Assembly (NCBI GenBank): GCA_013397795.1
Contig: VZTJ01005701.1
Span: 1 to 64,000, forward strand
Direction of reading: 5' to 3'
DNA length: 64,000 bases
Source: Orthonyx spaldingii
Lineage: Eukaryota > Chordata > Aves > Passeriformes > Orthonychidae
Part shown: positions 54,401-64,000 of the stretch, in pieces
How the letters are laid out: each line of letters starts with the position of its first letter
Numbering within the stretch: the stretch's first letter is position 1
The notes under the pieces: generated by a model
What the model was told of the DNA's origin: nothing
Seen by the model: only the letters and a program-made list of their open reading frames with translations
The model's database searches: none
Position numbers and translations under genes: made by a program

Positions 54401-54919
54401 GAGGGAGGCAGAGGTGGGTGCAGGACGGGTCCCGGAGGTCCCCAGGCGAGGCAGTTCTGTCACCGGGGTGGGCTCAGGTCACCACGGCTCTGGCTGCCTC
54501 CCGCCAGCTCCCACAGCGGAGTCCAGGGCACCCCTCCCTCCCTCCCAGAGCCCCCCCAGCCTCCGAGGTGCCTCCCAAGCCAAGGCAGGGTGTGACTCGG
54601 ACTCCTCCTGGTGCTGCCGCCCCCTCGGTGTCACCGGCAGGAACCTGGAGCGCAGTGGTTATGGCAGAGCCCTTCCCAGAGCCCCCTGAAGAATGAGACC
54701 AGTCCAGGGGACACTGGAAGCGTCCCCAGGAGCACAGGGGGCTCAGACGTCCCGCAGGTGGCAGAGCAGGGCAGTGCCTTCTAAGGAACAGAGAGTGCTC
54801 TGACAGTGGGAGCTTTTGCGTTTAAATTACCTCCCAGGAGGGATCCAGCTCCACGCTCCAGGCTCGTTTCTGCAGCCACGTGCGCTGCTCCCCATCAAAG
54901 CTGAAGGTGTCCATGGATC
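51413..54919. other. Unassigned intergenic DNA
   Basis: No gene recognised over 3.5 kb. 52640-53000 and 53160-53560 are AT-rich and non-repetitive. 54180-54720 is GC-rich with no convincing exon. Confidence 0.4.
53189..53217. repeat. Perfect inverted repeat, 11-bp arms, 7-nt loop
   Basis: CAAATTTCAAG at 53189-53199 pairs with CTTGAAATTTG at 53207-53217 around TTTACTC. It lies inside a short direct duplication of the word TCAAGTT(T)ACTCCT. Confidence 0.85.
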
Positions 54920-55080
54920 AGGGAGTCATGGAGTGCTTTGGGTTGGACGGGACATTAAAGCTCATCTGGTTCCGTGGCAGGGACAGGGACAGGGGCGGGG
55001 CAGGGACTGGGACAGGGGCAGGGACACCTTCCGCAGCCCAGGCTGCTCCCAGCCCCATCCAGCCTGGCCTGTGTGTTCTC
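54920..55080 (-). mobile_element. CR1 LINE 3'-end fragment, antisense, with internal GGGACA expansion
   Basis: 'gagtgctttgggttggacgg' then a (GGGACA)n-like stretch at 54975-55025 and 'ctgctcccagccccatccag'. The simple repeat arose within the element. Confidence 0.8.
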
Positions 55081-55997
55081 CTCTCCCCTCTTTCCTCAGC
55101 CACGTGTTCACACCCTGCTCTGTCCCTGCTGAAGCACAGCCAGAGGAACCATCCCCAGAATCCTCATTCCCAACAGACCTGGGAGCGATCCCTCCCTGCC
55201 AGGCTCTGAAGTGGCTCCCTCGGGTGTATCCACACCTCCCACCCTCCCTCCTCCTCCGGGGGTGCCCAGCCAGGTAATTGCTGGTGCCAGGTAATGGAGA
55301 GTGACAATTCCATCTTTCAGCCATTTACCAGGCAGGGCTGTGCACATCAGGTGTCACAGGGACATGACAACTCCTGTCAGTGGAGCAGCAGAGCCCCGTG
55401 ACAGCTCCTGACTGAATCCCTCACCCAGCACTCCCGGCATTAGCACTGCCTTAAAACAACTCCATTCATTATTCAGAAAAGGAAAAAACCACCCCAGTCA
55501 GATGCTGACAAAATATATAGTTTTTTTGGTTTTTTTGAATCCTAAAACCACCCCTGATTTTGCTTCTTCGGTGCCTTCAGAACAACCTGTCTGGGCTCAT
55601 TAAGCGCTGCTTTATTTGTTGTCAGTGAAAAGCCAAGTTCAGGTCATTCTGCCAACGAGTGGGAGTCACTTGTTGGCCATGAATGATTCATAATTCTGAT
55701 TTTTAATAAAATGCTCGTGTTAAAATTCTACATATGCTGAGAAGGAAGAAATAAGAATCCCTCTCTATGTTTTCATTAGAATTTGTAATAAATGACAACC
55801 TGGAGATTTATTCTCGTGTCGGAGCAGCCTCCCAGCAGAGGCCCCACAGGTGTGCACAAGGCTTGCCCAGGGTGCCTGCATCCCTCTGGGGTGCTGCCCC
55901 CACACAAACATTGCAGGGTCACAGTGAGCTCTGAGTTTATCTCTTACAAAAAAAAAATCAATAGAAGAATTCCAGGTGAAGACTGAGGAGGTGGAAT
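55081..55997. other. Unassigned DNA, AT-rich in 55440-55800
   Basis: No gene or repeat recognised. 55590-55800 is non-repetitive and AT-rich. Confidence 0.4.
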
Positions 55998-56240
55998 TCA
56001 TAGAATGACAGAGTCATGGCTGGTTTGGGTGGGGAGGGAACTCAAATCCCACCCAGGGCCACCCCTGCCAGGCAGGGACACCTCCCAGTGTCCCGGGCTG
56101 CTCCCAGCCCCAGTGTCCAGCCTGGCCTTGGGCACTGCCAGGGATCCAGGGGCAGCCACAGCTGCTCTGGGCACCCTGTGCCAGGGCCTCCCCACCCTCA
56201 CAGGGAACAATTCCTTCCCAATATCCCATCCCTCCCTGCT
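55998..56240 (-). mobile_element. CR1 LINE 3' end, antisense
   Basis: 'tcatagaatgacagagtcat' to 'caattccttcccaatatccc'; near full-length 3' block with terminus preserved. Confidence 0.93.
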
Positions 56241-56459
56241 CTGTGGCAGTGGAAGCCATTCCCTGTGTCCTGTCCCTCCATCCCTTGGCAATGCCAGCCA
56301 AGGGCAAGGATTGATGCCCAACCCTCTCCCCCGAGCCCAGAGCACAGAAAGGCTTTACCACACATTTACCTTTCCTTTTCCCCGCCATTTTTAATATGAA
56401 GAATATTTTTCCTGCAAAGATTTTTCTCATGTAAACTTTAATTGTCTCCCTTTGCCTGG

Positions 56460-56715
56460 GGGCTGCAGGTTGACAGCTGGAGCTGGGCCAGGGCAGGGTC
56501 AGCTTGGATTTTGGGAAAGGTTCTTCCCCAGAGGGTGCTGGGCACTGCCCAGGCTCCCAGGGAATGGGAACATTCCCAAACCTGCCTGAGCTCCAGGAGT
56601 GCTTGGACACCGCTCCAGGGATGCACAGGGGGCATTGTTGGGGGTCTGTGCAGGGCCAAGGGTTGGATCCATGATCCTGTGGATCCCTTCCCACTCAGGA
56701 TTTTATGATTCCATA
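56460..56715 (+). mobile_element. CR1 LINE 3' end, sense
   Basis: 'gggaaaggttcttccccaga' to 'ccactcaggattttatgatt'; same subfamily as the 3' half of 36382-36765. Confidence 0.92.
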
Positions 56716-57609
56716 ATAAATTTTGATTTTATTTGTGCCTGTTCCCCCTCCTGCTGTTCCACGCTCCTGTCCAGCCCCACTCCTGACCCAGAGGGGTCAA
56801 ACAGACCCCGCAGATTTCTGCATCCAATCCAAACACTTGCTTCAGTTCTTTGTACAAAATCCCCAGTTTTGGCTTGCAGACCTCTGAGGAGGGAGAATGA
56901 CACAGCTCCTGCTACTCCCTTTCAATTGTATTTTTTTTAGCAGTGCTTGCTGTCAGTTACATTTTTTAATTATTGTGTCTTTATTCTGTCTGTTGGATCC
57001 AAACATTTCAGAAACCCAACTGTTACTCCCAGAGGCCCTGTGGGTCCCTTTGATTTGTGTGGAAGGGACTGGGGTGTCAATCAAATCAGGCTCAGGAGGA
57101 CTCTCGAGGTTTAACTCCCACTGTGAGCGCTCGTCCCTCTCCCCACCTTCAGCAGGAGAAGGGGCTGGAAAGGGAAGGTCGAGCTGGTGTGGTTGGAGTG
57201 TTTAAATCAGGGAGTGAAATGGAAGTGGGGCTGAGGTCACCCAAACTCATCTGAGGAGCACAATGGACGAGTGGCTGGGGTTCCGTGGCTCCCTCCCCAG
57301 GAGCCAGGGCCGCTCCTCGTTGCACAGCAACGGCTCCAGACTGAAATAAAGCTCCCAGCTGGCTCCGGAGATGGGATCTGTTCCTGAGGGAAACACGGAG
57401 CTTTCTTCCTGCTTTAAGGCTAAAGTCTCCTGAGGAAAATGAAGTCCACTGGCAGTGCTAAAAGTAACCAAATGCTGAATTTTCCAAGGATTCTTCTGTG
57501 TGCTCCCATTCCCACTGCTCCTGGCCGGTTTTGTCTCAGCTTTGACCAATCTCAGCTATTCCCTGGAATTGTTCAGAGAATCAGGGATGTGGAGAATCTT
57601 TTGTGTTCA
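56716..57609. other. Unassigned intergenic DNA
   Basis: No gene recognised. 56890-57010 is AT-rich. Confidence 0.4.
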
Positions 57610-57700
57610 TGTTTAGTGGGCACAGTGGTACTCAGTCAGAGGCTGGACTCGATGACCTTGGAGATCTTTTCCAGCCTGAATCATTCCATGACTCTGTTTC
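57610..57700 (+). mobile_element. Short CR1 3'-end fragment, sense
   Basis: 'aggctggactcgatgacctt' to 'tcattccatgactctg'. Confidence 0.75.
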
Positions 57701-58119
57701 CCTTTTAAAGCCATTCTTCCAACCCCTGTGGGTGTTTTAAACTCCCTTTCAAAGTCCTGAATTGCTTTAATTGTTGGAGAACAAGCGGAGTGGGGGGCTC
57801 AGGGCATTGGCTGTGCCTTGCAGACCCTGCTGACCCCACACACCCCTCAGACAGGGCCGGGTTTGCTGCTGCAGCCCCCAGAGGTTCGGGGTGGTGCCAC
57901 CGGCAGCTCCCGGTGCATGGAAATTCCTTCTGCTGGACACGGGAGGCTTCCCGCTGGTAACTGCCGGGTTTGCACTCTGTGCCCGGGTCCCAGCGCCACG
58001 GGAGAGCACGGTGGTTCCATGGGAACGCCTGGAGTCTCCCTGGGAAAACGTTAACGTGGCTCTGATTGCTTGGGACGGGAGCAAAGACCTGTTGGAATGG
58101 TTTCATACGGATCTGCCGC

Positions 58120-58345
58120 ACTCATGGAATTATGGAATGTTTTGGGTCGGGAGGGACGTCAAAGCCCATCTCACTGCCCTGTGCCATGGCAGGGACACCT
58201 CCCACTGCCCCGGGCTGCTCCCAGCCTGGCCTTGGGCACTGCCAGGGATCCGGGACAGCCCCAGTTGCTCCGGCACGCTGTGCCAGGGCCTCACCTCCCT
58301 CCCAGGGAACGGTTCCTCCCTGCTGGCTGCAGTCCCTGTGCCTGA
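58120..58345 (-). mobile_element. CR1 LINE 3' end, antisense
   Basis: 'ctcatggaattatggaatgt' to 'ctcccagggaacggttcctc'; more diverged than most copies. The 'ccccaatgtccag' block is deleted. Confidence 0.88.
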
Positions 58346-58596
58346 GCAGTGGCATCAGCTGTGGCTGGCTGGGATGGGGTGAGTCCAGGGCCTGGAACCA
58401 CTGCCAGGTGCCACCCTCGTGCTGGGACAGCCCCCCCAGCCCTTCCTCCAGGCTGGACCATGAATATTCAGAGATGTAAAACAGCAGGTGCAGCAAGGCT
58501 CTGCTGAGGATGTGTTCAATGGGTGAAGGACTCAACAACTCTCTATGAAAACTCCATCTGTAGCTTTTCATGGGATGTTGAGTTGTTTTTTTTTTT

Positions 58597-59100
58597 AATT
58601 AAAAGCACAATTTATTTTAAAAAGTACAGATACTCTTGTAAAGGATGGCTTCATACAATTAACTGGCAAAGTTTATTAAGGCCATTGATAAAAATGTAAA
58701 GATTTGAGTAATTTTAGGTTTCATCTGAGTATGTTCAGAACAAAAACCTTGTCCTGTGCAGTTCTTCATGTTCCATTTCTGATGGGAATATTCCTGCTTG
58801 CAATTACTCTCTTTCTTTTGGCCTGTTCTTCCTTTGTTCCCATTTCCCCTCTCTCTTCCTCCAGCTCCTCCAGCTCCGTGTGCTTCACCAGCAGCTCCTC
58901 GTGTTCCAGGGACACTCTGCACGTCTCCCACGAGCCCAGGCCCTCAGCAGCTCCAGGCCAGGCTGAGCTCCCAGCAGGGCAGGTCACTGGCAAGCAATGC
59001 TGCTGTTTCCATTTATTTCCCCGAAATGCCTTTACAGCCCTCACCCCCCCAATGCTCATCTTATCTTTCATTAGTTGGTGTTTGTAGAGTCTTGACATTT
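58597..59100 (-). other. Candidate terminal exon with 3' UTR, or retrocopy (unrecognised)
   Basis: On the minus strand a frame ending at the TGA 58768-58766 reads a heptad-like, coiled-coil-looking stretch: VSLEHEELLVKHTELEELEE, then RGEMGTKEEQAKRKRVIASR and NIPIRNGT. It is followed by about 150 nt of AT-rich DNA, an AATAAA (58616-58611) and, 15 nt further, a run of 11 A. That is the layout of an mRNA 3' end. Either this is the last exon of an unrecognised gene or a truncated processed copy. I do not recognise the protein, and chance is not excluded. Confidence 0.3.
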
Positions 59101-59704
59101 ACATAGGAAAATTCCAATATTTAGATCAATTTGTACTCTACAGATCTGATTCATTTACTGAGGAAATCAATGGATGTCTTGACTTGTGCCAGACACTTCC
59201 AACCGACCAGAGCGTCCTCCAAAGGAATCTTCCCCAGGAGCTGTGGAATTTTTCAGGGAATTTTTCAGCCTTAAGGGTTCTGTGATTCTGTAAAGATCAG
59301 CTGATCTCAATACCCAAGGTCTGTGTGGCTGAAATTTCTTGCTGGAACAGAAGTTCTACCCCACAGCCCATAATGAACAGTTCTTACTGCACTAACACAC
59401 ACTGATAATTACTCTTTAGGATGAGCTCACAATCAAAGCCTTAATTTGAACCCACATCTATGTCTCTGTGACTTCTGACCCTGCAAAGCATGAAAATATT
59501 GATGTTCCAGTAATTAGCTGTTCCTGCCCTGCTAATCCATTAACTCCCTGATTCTGGGCAGGATAGGGATGGGCTGAGTCAGGGCTGAGAACAGGGAAAT
59601 AAATTCCATGTGTTAAAGCAGAAGGGCTGAACTCTGGCTCCCCAGCAGCATTTACAGTTGCTGCTGGTGGTGTTAGCACTGGGAAATGTTGAATTGCCGA
59701 GAAA

Positions 59705-59815
59705 TTACTGAAAAATGAAAATAAATGTTGTTTCCAGGAGGTCCTGAGCATCACTGGTGGGAATGGATAAATGAATTGTGAGCTTTATGGGCTGCTTGGC
59801 TGATAAAGAATCTGT
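59705..59815 (-). other. Exon-like minus-strand segment (unrecognised)
   Basis: After a good acceptor (CTCTTCCCACAG) the minus strand reads SLSAKQPIKLTIHLS and on to a TAA after the word TTTTTCAG. A second open frame of 99 codons starts close by (59458-59754: NFSAIQHFPVLTPPAATVNA...). Codon content looks protein-like but no family is recognised. Confidence 0.2.
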
Positions 59816-60164
59816 GGGAAGAGCTTTAGCACCGTGTGTGTGGGAATGCACAGAGCAGCAGAGACCTGCACAGCCAAGGCTCCTGAATTCCCTGAAACCT
59901 GGCAAACCCCCTCCCCCAAACACAGCACAGAAAATCCTCTTCCTTTGTGTGAGCTGAGGCACTGCTCGGTGCTGGTTGTGCTGTGGGTGAGCTTCACTGC
60001 CAGCAAACTGCACTTGTACAGGGACAGTGGTGGAGGAATTGATTAAAAAAAGTCCCAGGATGTGTTGAAAGGAGTTAAAATGAAAAATGGATCTGGTTTT
60101 AATTAATGCATTGAAATTTATCATAAACCAAGGGTGTTCAGATCCAGGAGTGAGAAATACAAGA

Positions 60165-60265
60165 GGAAACTTCTTGGGAAGGAATTGTTCCCTGTGAGGG
60201 TGGGGAGGCCCTGGCACTGGGTGGGATTTAAGGTCCCTCCCAACCCAAACCAGTCTGGGGTTCTG
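60165..60265 (+). mobile_element. CR1 LINE 3' end with a large internal deletion
   Basis: Begins like other copies ('gggaaggaattgttccctgt', 'ggggaggccctggcac') and jumps directly to 'tgggtgggatttaaggtccc'. The missing part (about 150 bp in sister copies) is bounded in those copies by the word TGGCAC on both sides. Confidence 0.9.
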
Positions 60266-60748
60266 GGGTGCTGTGATCTCACCAGTTAAACCAGCTCTGG
60301 GGCAGGTAATCAGCCCTAAATCCTCTTCCTAGGCTGAACCCCCTGCTTTGGATGTGTCTCAGGATGTCGATTAATTCTCTTCACACACATTATGTTCCTG
60401 TTGTTTGACTTTATCTGCTTTTCCCATTAAAGTGCACATCATCTGCATCCCCTTTATTCCAGGATTAGCTGTTTTTATTTCCCTTGCCCAGTGGATGGGT
60501 GTCAGTTCCATTTCAGCAGCTCCAACCATGGATGGATTTTCCACACAGCTGCCTGGGCATCTGTGGCAGTGAAATAGCAACGTTTTCCAGCAAAACGCAA
60601 AGATTTCTGCTGGGGGTGACACTTATCCGTGAGAATGGGTTTCTGGGAAGTGTTTCATGTTCTTCAAACATAGACAAAATATTGAAGTTAAAAATAATTT
60701 CTCCTCCAGAAACTGTAGATATTATTCTCTGGGTCTTATTAAACTCAC

Positions 60749-60815
60749 ACAAATCCTGCCTTGAAGAAATCTCTGCATTTCGAGCTTCATTCTCAGCGAC
60801 GTCAGGAGAGTGAAT
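60749..60815 (-). other. Exon-like minus-strand segment (unrecognised)
   Basis: Flanked by CCAATTTTCAG|ATTCAC and TTTGT|GTGAGT, both good splice signals. 67 nt; in one frame it reads IHSPDVAENEARNAEISSRQ. No family recognised. Confidence 0.2.
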
Positions 60816-61204
60816 CTGAAAATTGGAGATCCATAGGAAACAAAAAATCCTGCTCAGAGGCAGGACATGGAACGCCTCAAACAGCTCCGAGCTGGGAGAG
60901 CAGGGACGGATGAGAGGCAAAAGGGATTATTTCCAGCGTGTTTTGATTCCAGCCCCTTCTGAGTCACTGCTCTGTATTAAGGTTGATACCTGCAGGTGAT
61001 GGGCTCTGTGTGGAAACTCCTGGAGATTAATATCCACATCCAGCTAGAATGGGAAAAGTGACGTGATTTCTCTTTACCTGCAAGAGATGGAGGTTGGGTA
61101 TAAATCTTGTGGAAAACAGCACAAAATCCTTCTCTGAAAGACTCACAGGGGATAAAAGCTCTGCAGTCCCCGTGAGCTGGGTGGCAAACAGGGCTGGAGG
61201 TGCC

Positions 61205-61480
61205 AGGCAGGGACCCCAGAGGGCTCAGGCTGTGCCAGGGGAGGGTCAGGGTGGATATTTGGGAAAATTTCTTCCTGGAAAGGGCTGTCCAGCCCTGGCA
61301 CAGCTGCCCAGGGCAGTGCTGAGTCCCCATCCCTGGAGGGGTTTAAAATCCCTGTGGATGTGGCACCTGGGGACATGGGCAGGGGTGGCCTTGGCAGTGC
61401 TGGGAATGGCTGGATTTGAGAATCTCAGAGGGCTTTTCCAACCCAGCCCAGTGTGTGGTTCTGTGATTCCACAATTCACA
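61205..61480 (+). mobile_element. CR1 LINE 3' end, sense, second subfamily
   Basis: 'aatttcttcctggaaagggc' to 'ccaacccagcccagtgtgtg' and 'ttctgtgattcc'; matches 62975-63405 and the reverse of 45347-45795. Confidence 0.92.
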
Positions 61481-62974
61481 GTGATGGTTGGCAGCAGAAG
61501 GAAATGGAACCAAGGAAATGTTTACAGCATTTCCCTTCCCCAGCCTGTGACTGACGCAGCCCTCGGAGGTCACCGTGTCCCATCCTGAGTGTGCCCCCGT
61601 GGAGCTGCCGCCACGCCCGAGGCTGGATCTGAAGCAGGACGTGTCTGAAGATCCCAGGCAGACAATTCCAAGTCAGGACATGTGGGGTTGACTGCCCTGA
61701 TGAGCTGAGCCCGCTGTTCCCGCTGTTCCTGCTGGATCTGCTGCTCCTGTGCAGCTGGAGCATCCCAGGAGGGTTTGGGTCACAAACAGGAGCTGGCAGC
61801 TCTCAGCCAGTTTCTGTTTTAACCCATGGAACACATTTTCAGCCAGGCAGGAGCTATGGCACAGGGTTGGAATAAATGCAGTGTTTGTGTGGTGCCAAAT
61901 CTGAGCACAGAGAATAAAAATCATCTTGGGCCAGGCAGCTTCCAAAGTATTCCCAGCCAGGCGGGAAGGCTCGTGTTTCTGGAACTGGCCAGGACAAACA
62001 CCTCAGTTTAACGAGCATCCCACCCATCCCAGGAGAGGGAGAACTCCCCGTCCCCATCCCCAGCTGGGCGAGCGCCAGTCCCTGTCCGGTCTCTCCTGGC
62101 AGCCTCTCCACCCATTCTGGAGCCCTCTGCCCACGGAGCTACGGAGCGGCCCCTCCAGGCTCCCATTCCCGGGAACGACAGCGCAGGGAAGCCCTGGGAC
62201 AGCGGGGACACCGTGTGACCCCAGGGCCCTGCTGCAGCTCCTGCCCGGCACGGCTCCCCAGAGCGGAGCACAGCCCGCGGAAACGCTCTGCCAGCCCCAG
62301 GAATTGTCATTCCAGAGCCGTGCTCAGACATGGGCCACAGGCACCGAGGCCTCCTGATAAGGCCCCACTGTTCAAGGCTGCTCTTCTGTCTTGAGATATT
62401 TGGGCTACATTGTTATTCTTAAATAATTTCTTTAATAATGTGGAGAGTGGCTTGGAACGGAAGACAATCGTGCCATTTCCCCCCCTTCTGCTTAGTTCTA
62501 AGTATTCAAGGCTGTTCGCAAATATTTCATTAATTAATTTAGTCTCAAGAGTTGCTATTTTTCAGCATCCAAATCCAATTGTTTGGTGGGTTTCAGTAAA
62601 TCATCCCTGAAAGCTTTTTTTCCTACTTAGATACTGGTTTTGCGCAGCATCAATCATTCTGCTTGCTGACAGGAAAAAATGTTTTCTGAATCTGGCCTGC
62701 TTTATTGTTCTCCCTTACATAAACAGAATGATTTATGAAGCAAGAGAAGGAAAGGAGGAAGAGTTGGATGATCTTTTTAGCACTATTTCTTCTTCATCTG
62801 GGGTTTTAGGCATTTTTTTTCTCCTGGGCTCACGCTGGTGCTGGAGAAGAATTTCCACTTCCCAGTGACCTCTGTGCTGGTGCTTTTGCAGGGTGCCCTG
62901 AAAATCTCCAACTGCTCCTCACTTTGGGTGGGATAATGGGAATTTGAGGAGCTCTTGGGAGCTCTCAGGAGCTG
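61481..62974. other. Unassigned DNA with AT-rich non-repetitive patch
   Basis: 62390-62760 is AT-rich and free of repeats ('aatatttcattaattaattt'), like a conserved noncoding element. Minus-strand frames near 61680-61740 (EQQIQQEQREQRAQLIRAVN) and 62783-62910 look protein-like but are not recognised. Confidence 0.35.
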
Positions 62975-63405
62975 GGGAGAATCTGGAGCCCCAGGAGAGG
63001 CTGAGGGAGCTGGAAAGGGGCTCAGCCTGGAGCAAAGGAGGCTCAGGGGGCCCTTGTGGCTCTGCACAACTCCCTGACAGGAGGGGGCTCAGGAGGGGTC
63101 GGGCTCTGCTCCCAGGGCACAGGGACAGGAGGAGAGGGAACGGCCTCAGGCTGGGCCAGGGGAGGCTCAGGGTGGATATTGGGGAAATTCCTCCTGGAAA
63201 GGGCTGTCCAGCCCTGGCACAGCTGCCCAGGGCAGTGCTGAGTCCCCACCCTAGAGGGGTTTAACAGCCCTGTGGATGTGGCACTTGGGGACATGGGGCA
63301 GGGGTGGCCTTGGCAGTGCTGGGGAATGGTTGGACTGGATGGTCTGAGAGGCTTTTCCAACCCAACCCATTCTGTGATTCCAGCCCAGCCCATTCTGTGA
63401 TTCCT
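62975..63405 (+). mobile_element. CR1 LINE 3' end, sense, long copy
   Basis: 'ggagccccaggagaggctga' through 'ctctgcacaactccctgaca' to 'cccattctgtgattccag' followed by a second 'cccattctgtgattcc' terminal repeat. Confidence 0.95.
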
Positions 63406-64000
63406 GGTTGTTCCACTCCTGGATTTAATGGGTGCTGGGTGTCCCTGGGCTGGCGGGGCCGTGCTGGGCAGAGGTGTCACTGTGCGGTGACGTCCCTCAC
63501 CCCTGGCCTGTGTCCGTGCCCAGGACCAGCACAGAGCCTGAGGCAGCACGGGGGCTCCCACAGCTCCTGGCACTGCATTTCCATCCTGCTTTTCTCCTGG
63601 AGAATCCTCAGCCAGGAGCAGCAGCAGAGCACCGCCAGCTCGCAGTGCCCAGAGCACTGGGAGCCCCTGCCCGGCTGTGTCCTCACCCAGCTCTGCTTCA
63701 CAGCAAAGGCTGGGGAAGAAAATGCTGAGATTTAACTGAACAGCCCTCAGCAGATTTTTCTGGGGCAGACAACACCAGGGAAGGATCATTTTTCATAAGT
63801 ACATTCCTCTAATATTCAGAGAAACAATTTTTCAGTTCCGTGTTATCTGTTATTGCTCCTTTTATGTTCTTGTTCCTTACTATGAGTTTCTGTTCAGGAG
63901 AAAAAAAATAAGTCTATTTCAGAGTGACTGGAGTCCTACATGCAGCTCTTGTGTGATATGTTCAATATTTTATGATTCCTTTCTTCTTAAGTATTTCTAA
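63406..64000. other. Unassigned intergenic DNA
   Basis: No gene recognised. The end (63790-64000) is AT-rich and non-repetitive. Confidence 0.4.

Noticed and set aside
5215..63405. Many 60-160-codon frames containing peptides like LALGTARDPGAAT or VPREAVAAPGSLAVPKARLD
   Set aside because: These are frames through CR1 3' ends on one strand or the other, not coding genes; the retained CR1 portions are largely 3' terminal.

Overview
The window is almost certainly nuclear DNA of a bird. Dozens of truncated CR1 LINE 3' ends (the CCAACCCAAACCA...ATTCTATG-type terminus) lie in both orientations. There are GC-rich promoter islands, many short minisatellites, a typical eukaryotic tRNA gene, and two vertebrate genes with canonical introns. 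The gene pair and its orientation match the PTGER3-ZRANB2 order I know from human 1p31. The exact species cannot be read from the sequence; a neognath, perhaps a passerine, is a guess from the CR1 load.

Layout. Positions 1-30 kb are mostly intergenic: CR1 fragments, simple repeats, two CpG-rich islands without an assigned gene (about 13.2-14.3 and 23.7-24.2 kb) and one intact tRNA-Leu(AAG) at 7475-7556. Positions 30.7-36.2 kb (minus strand) hold PTGER3, the prostaglandin E2 receptor EP3, as two coding exons (36180-35374 and 30986-30702) encoding 363 residues; a long 3' UTR may reach about 28.1 kb. Positions 36.9-47.1 kb (minus strand) hold ZRANB2, a splicing-associated RanBP2-type zinc finger/RS protein. 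All ten coding exons can be joined in phase: 1005 nt, 334 residues. Its CpG-island promoter is interrupted by a 95-base assembly gap (47191-47285), with a near-consensus CTCF motif at the gap edge. Positions 47.3-64 kb are intergenic with more CR1, an 11-bp minisatellite, and a loose set of exon-like minus-strand segments at 58.6-61.8 kb whose status is uncertain.

How the genes relate. Both protein genes run on the minus strand head-to-tail. ZRANB2's likely poly(A) site (AATAAA at 36968-36963) lies only about 0.7 kb upstream of the PTGER3 candidate promoter, and a CR1 copy fills most of that interval. I see no functional pathway link between a splicing regulator and a GPCR; the adjacency is ancestral synteny.

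Most useful observations: (1) the EP3 C-terminal tail is encoded by direct read-through of exon 2 and the usual alternative-splice donor appears lost; (2) the second extracellular loop of EP3 is shortened; (3) ZRANB2 exon 9 has a weak acceptor overlapping an AATAAA hexamer, and exons 8 and 9 are both frame-neutral cassettes; (4) an 11-bp array at 51 kb builds tandem DR5 nuclear-receptor half-sites and T-box cores; (5) a candidate unrecognised transcript lies on the minus strand near 59-62 kb. I found nothing that clearly qualifies as an undescribed biological system.
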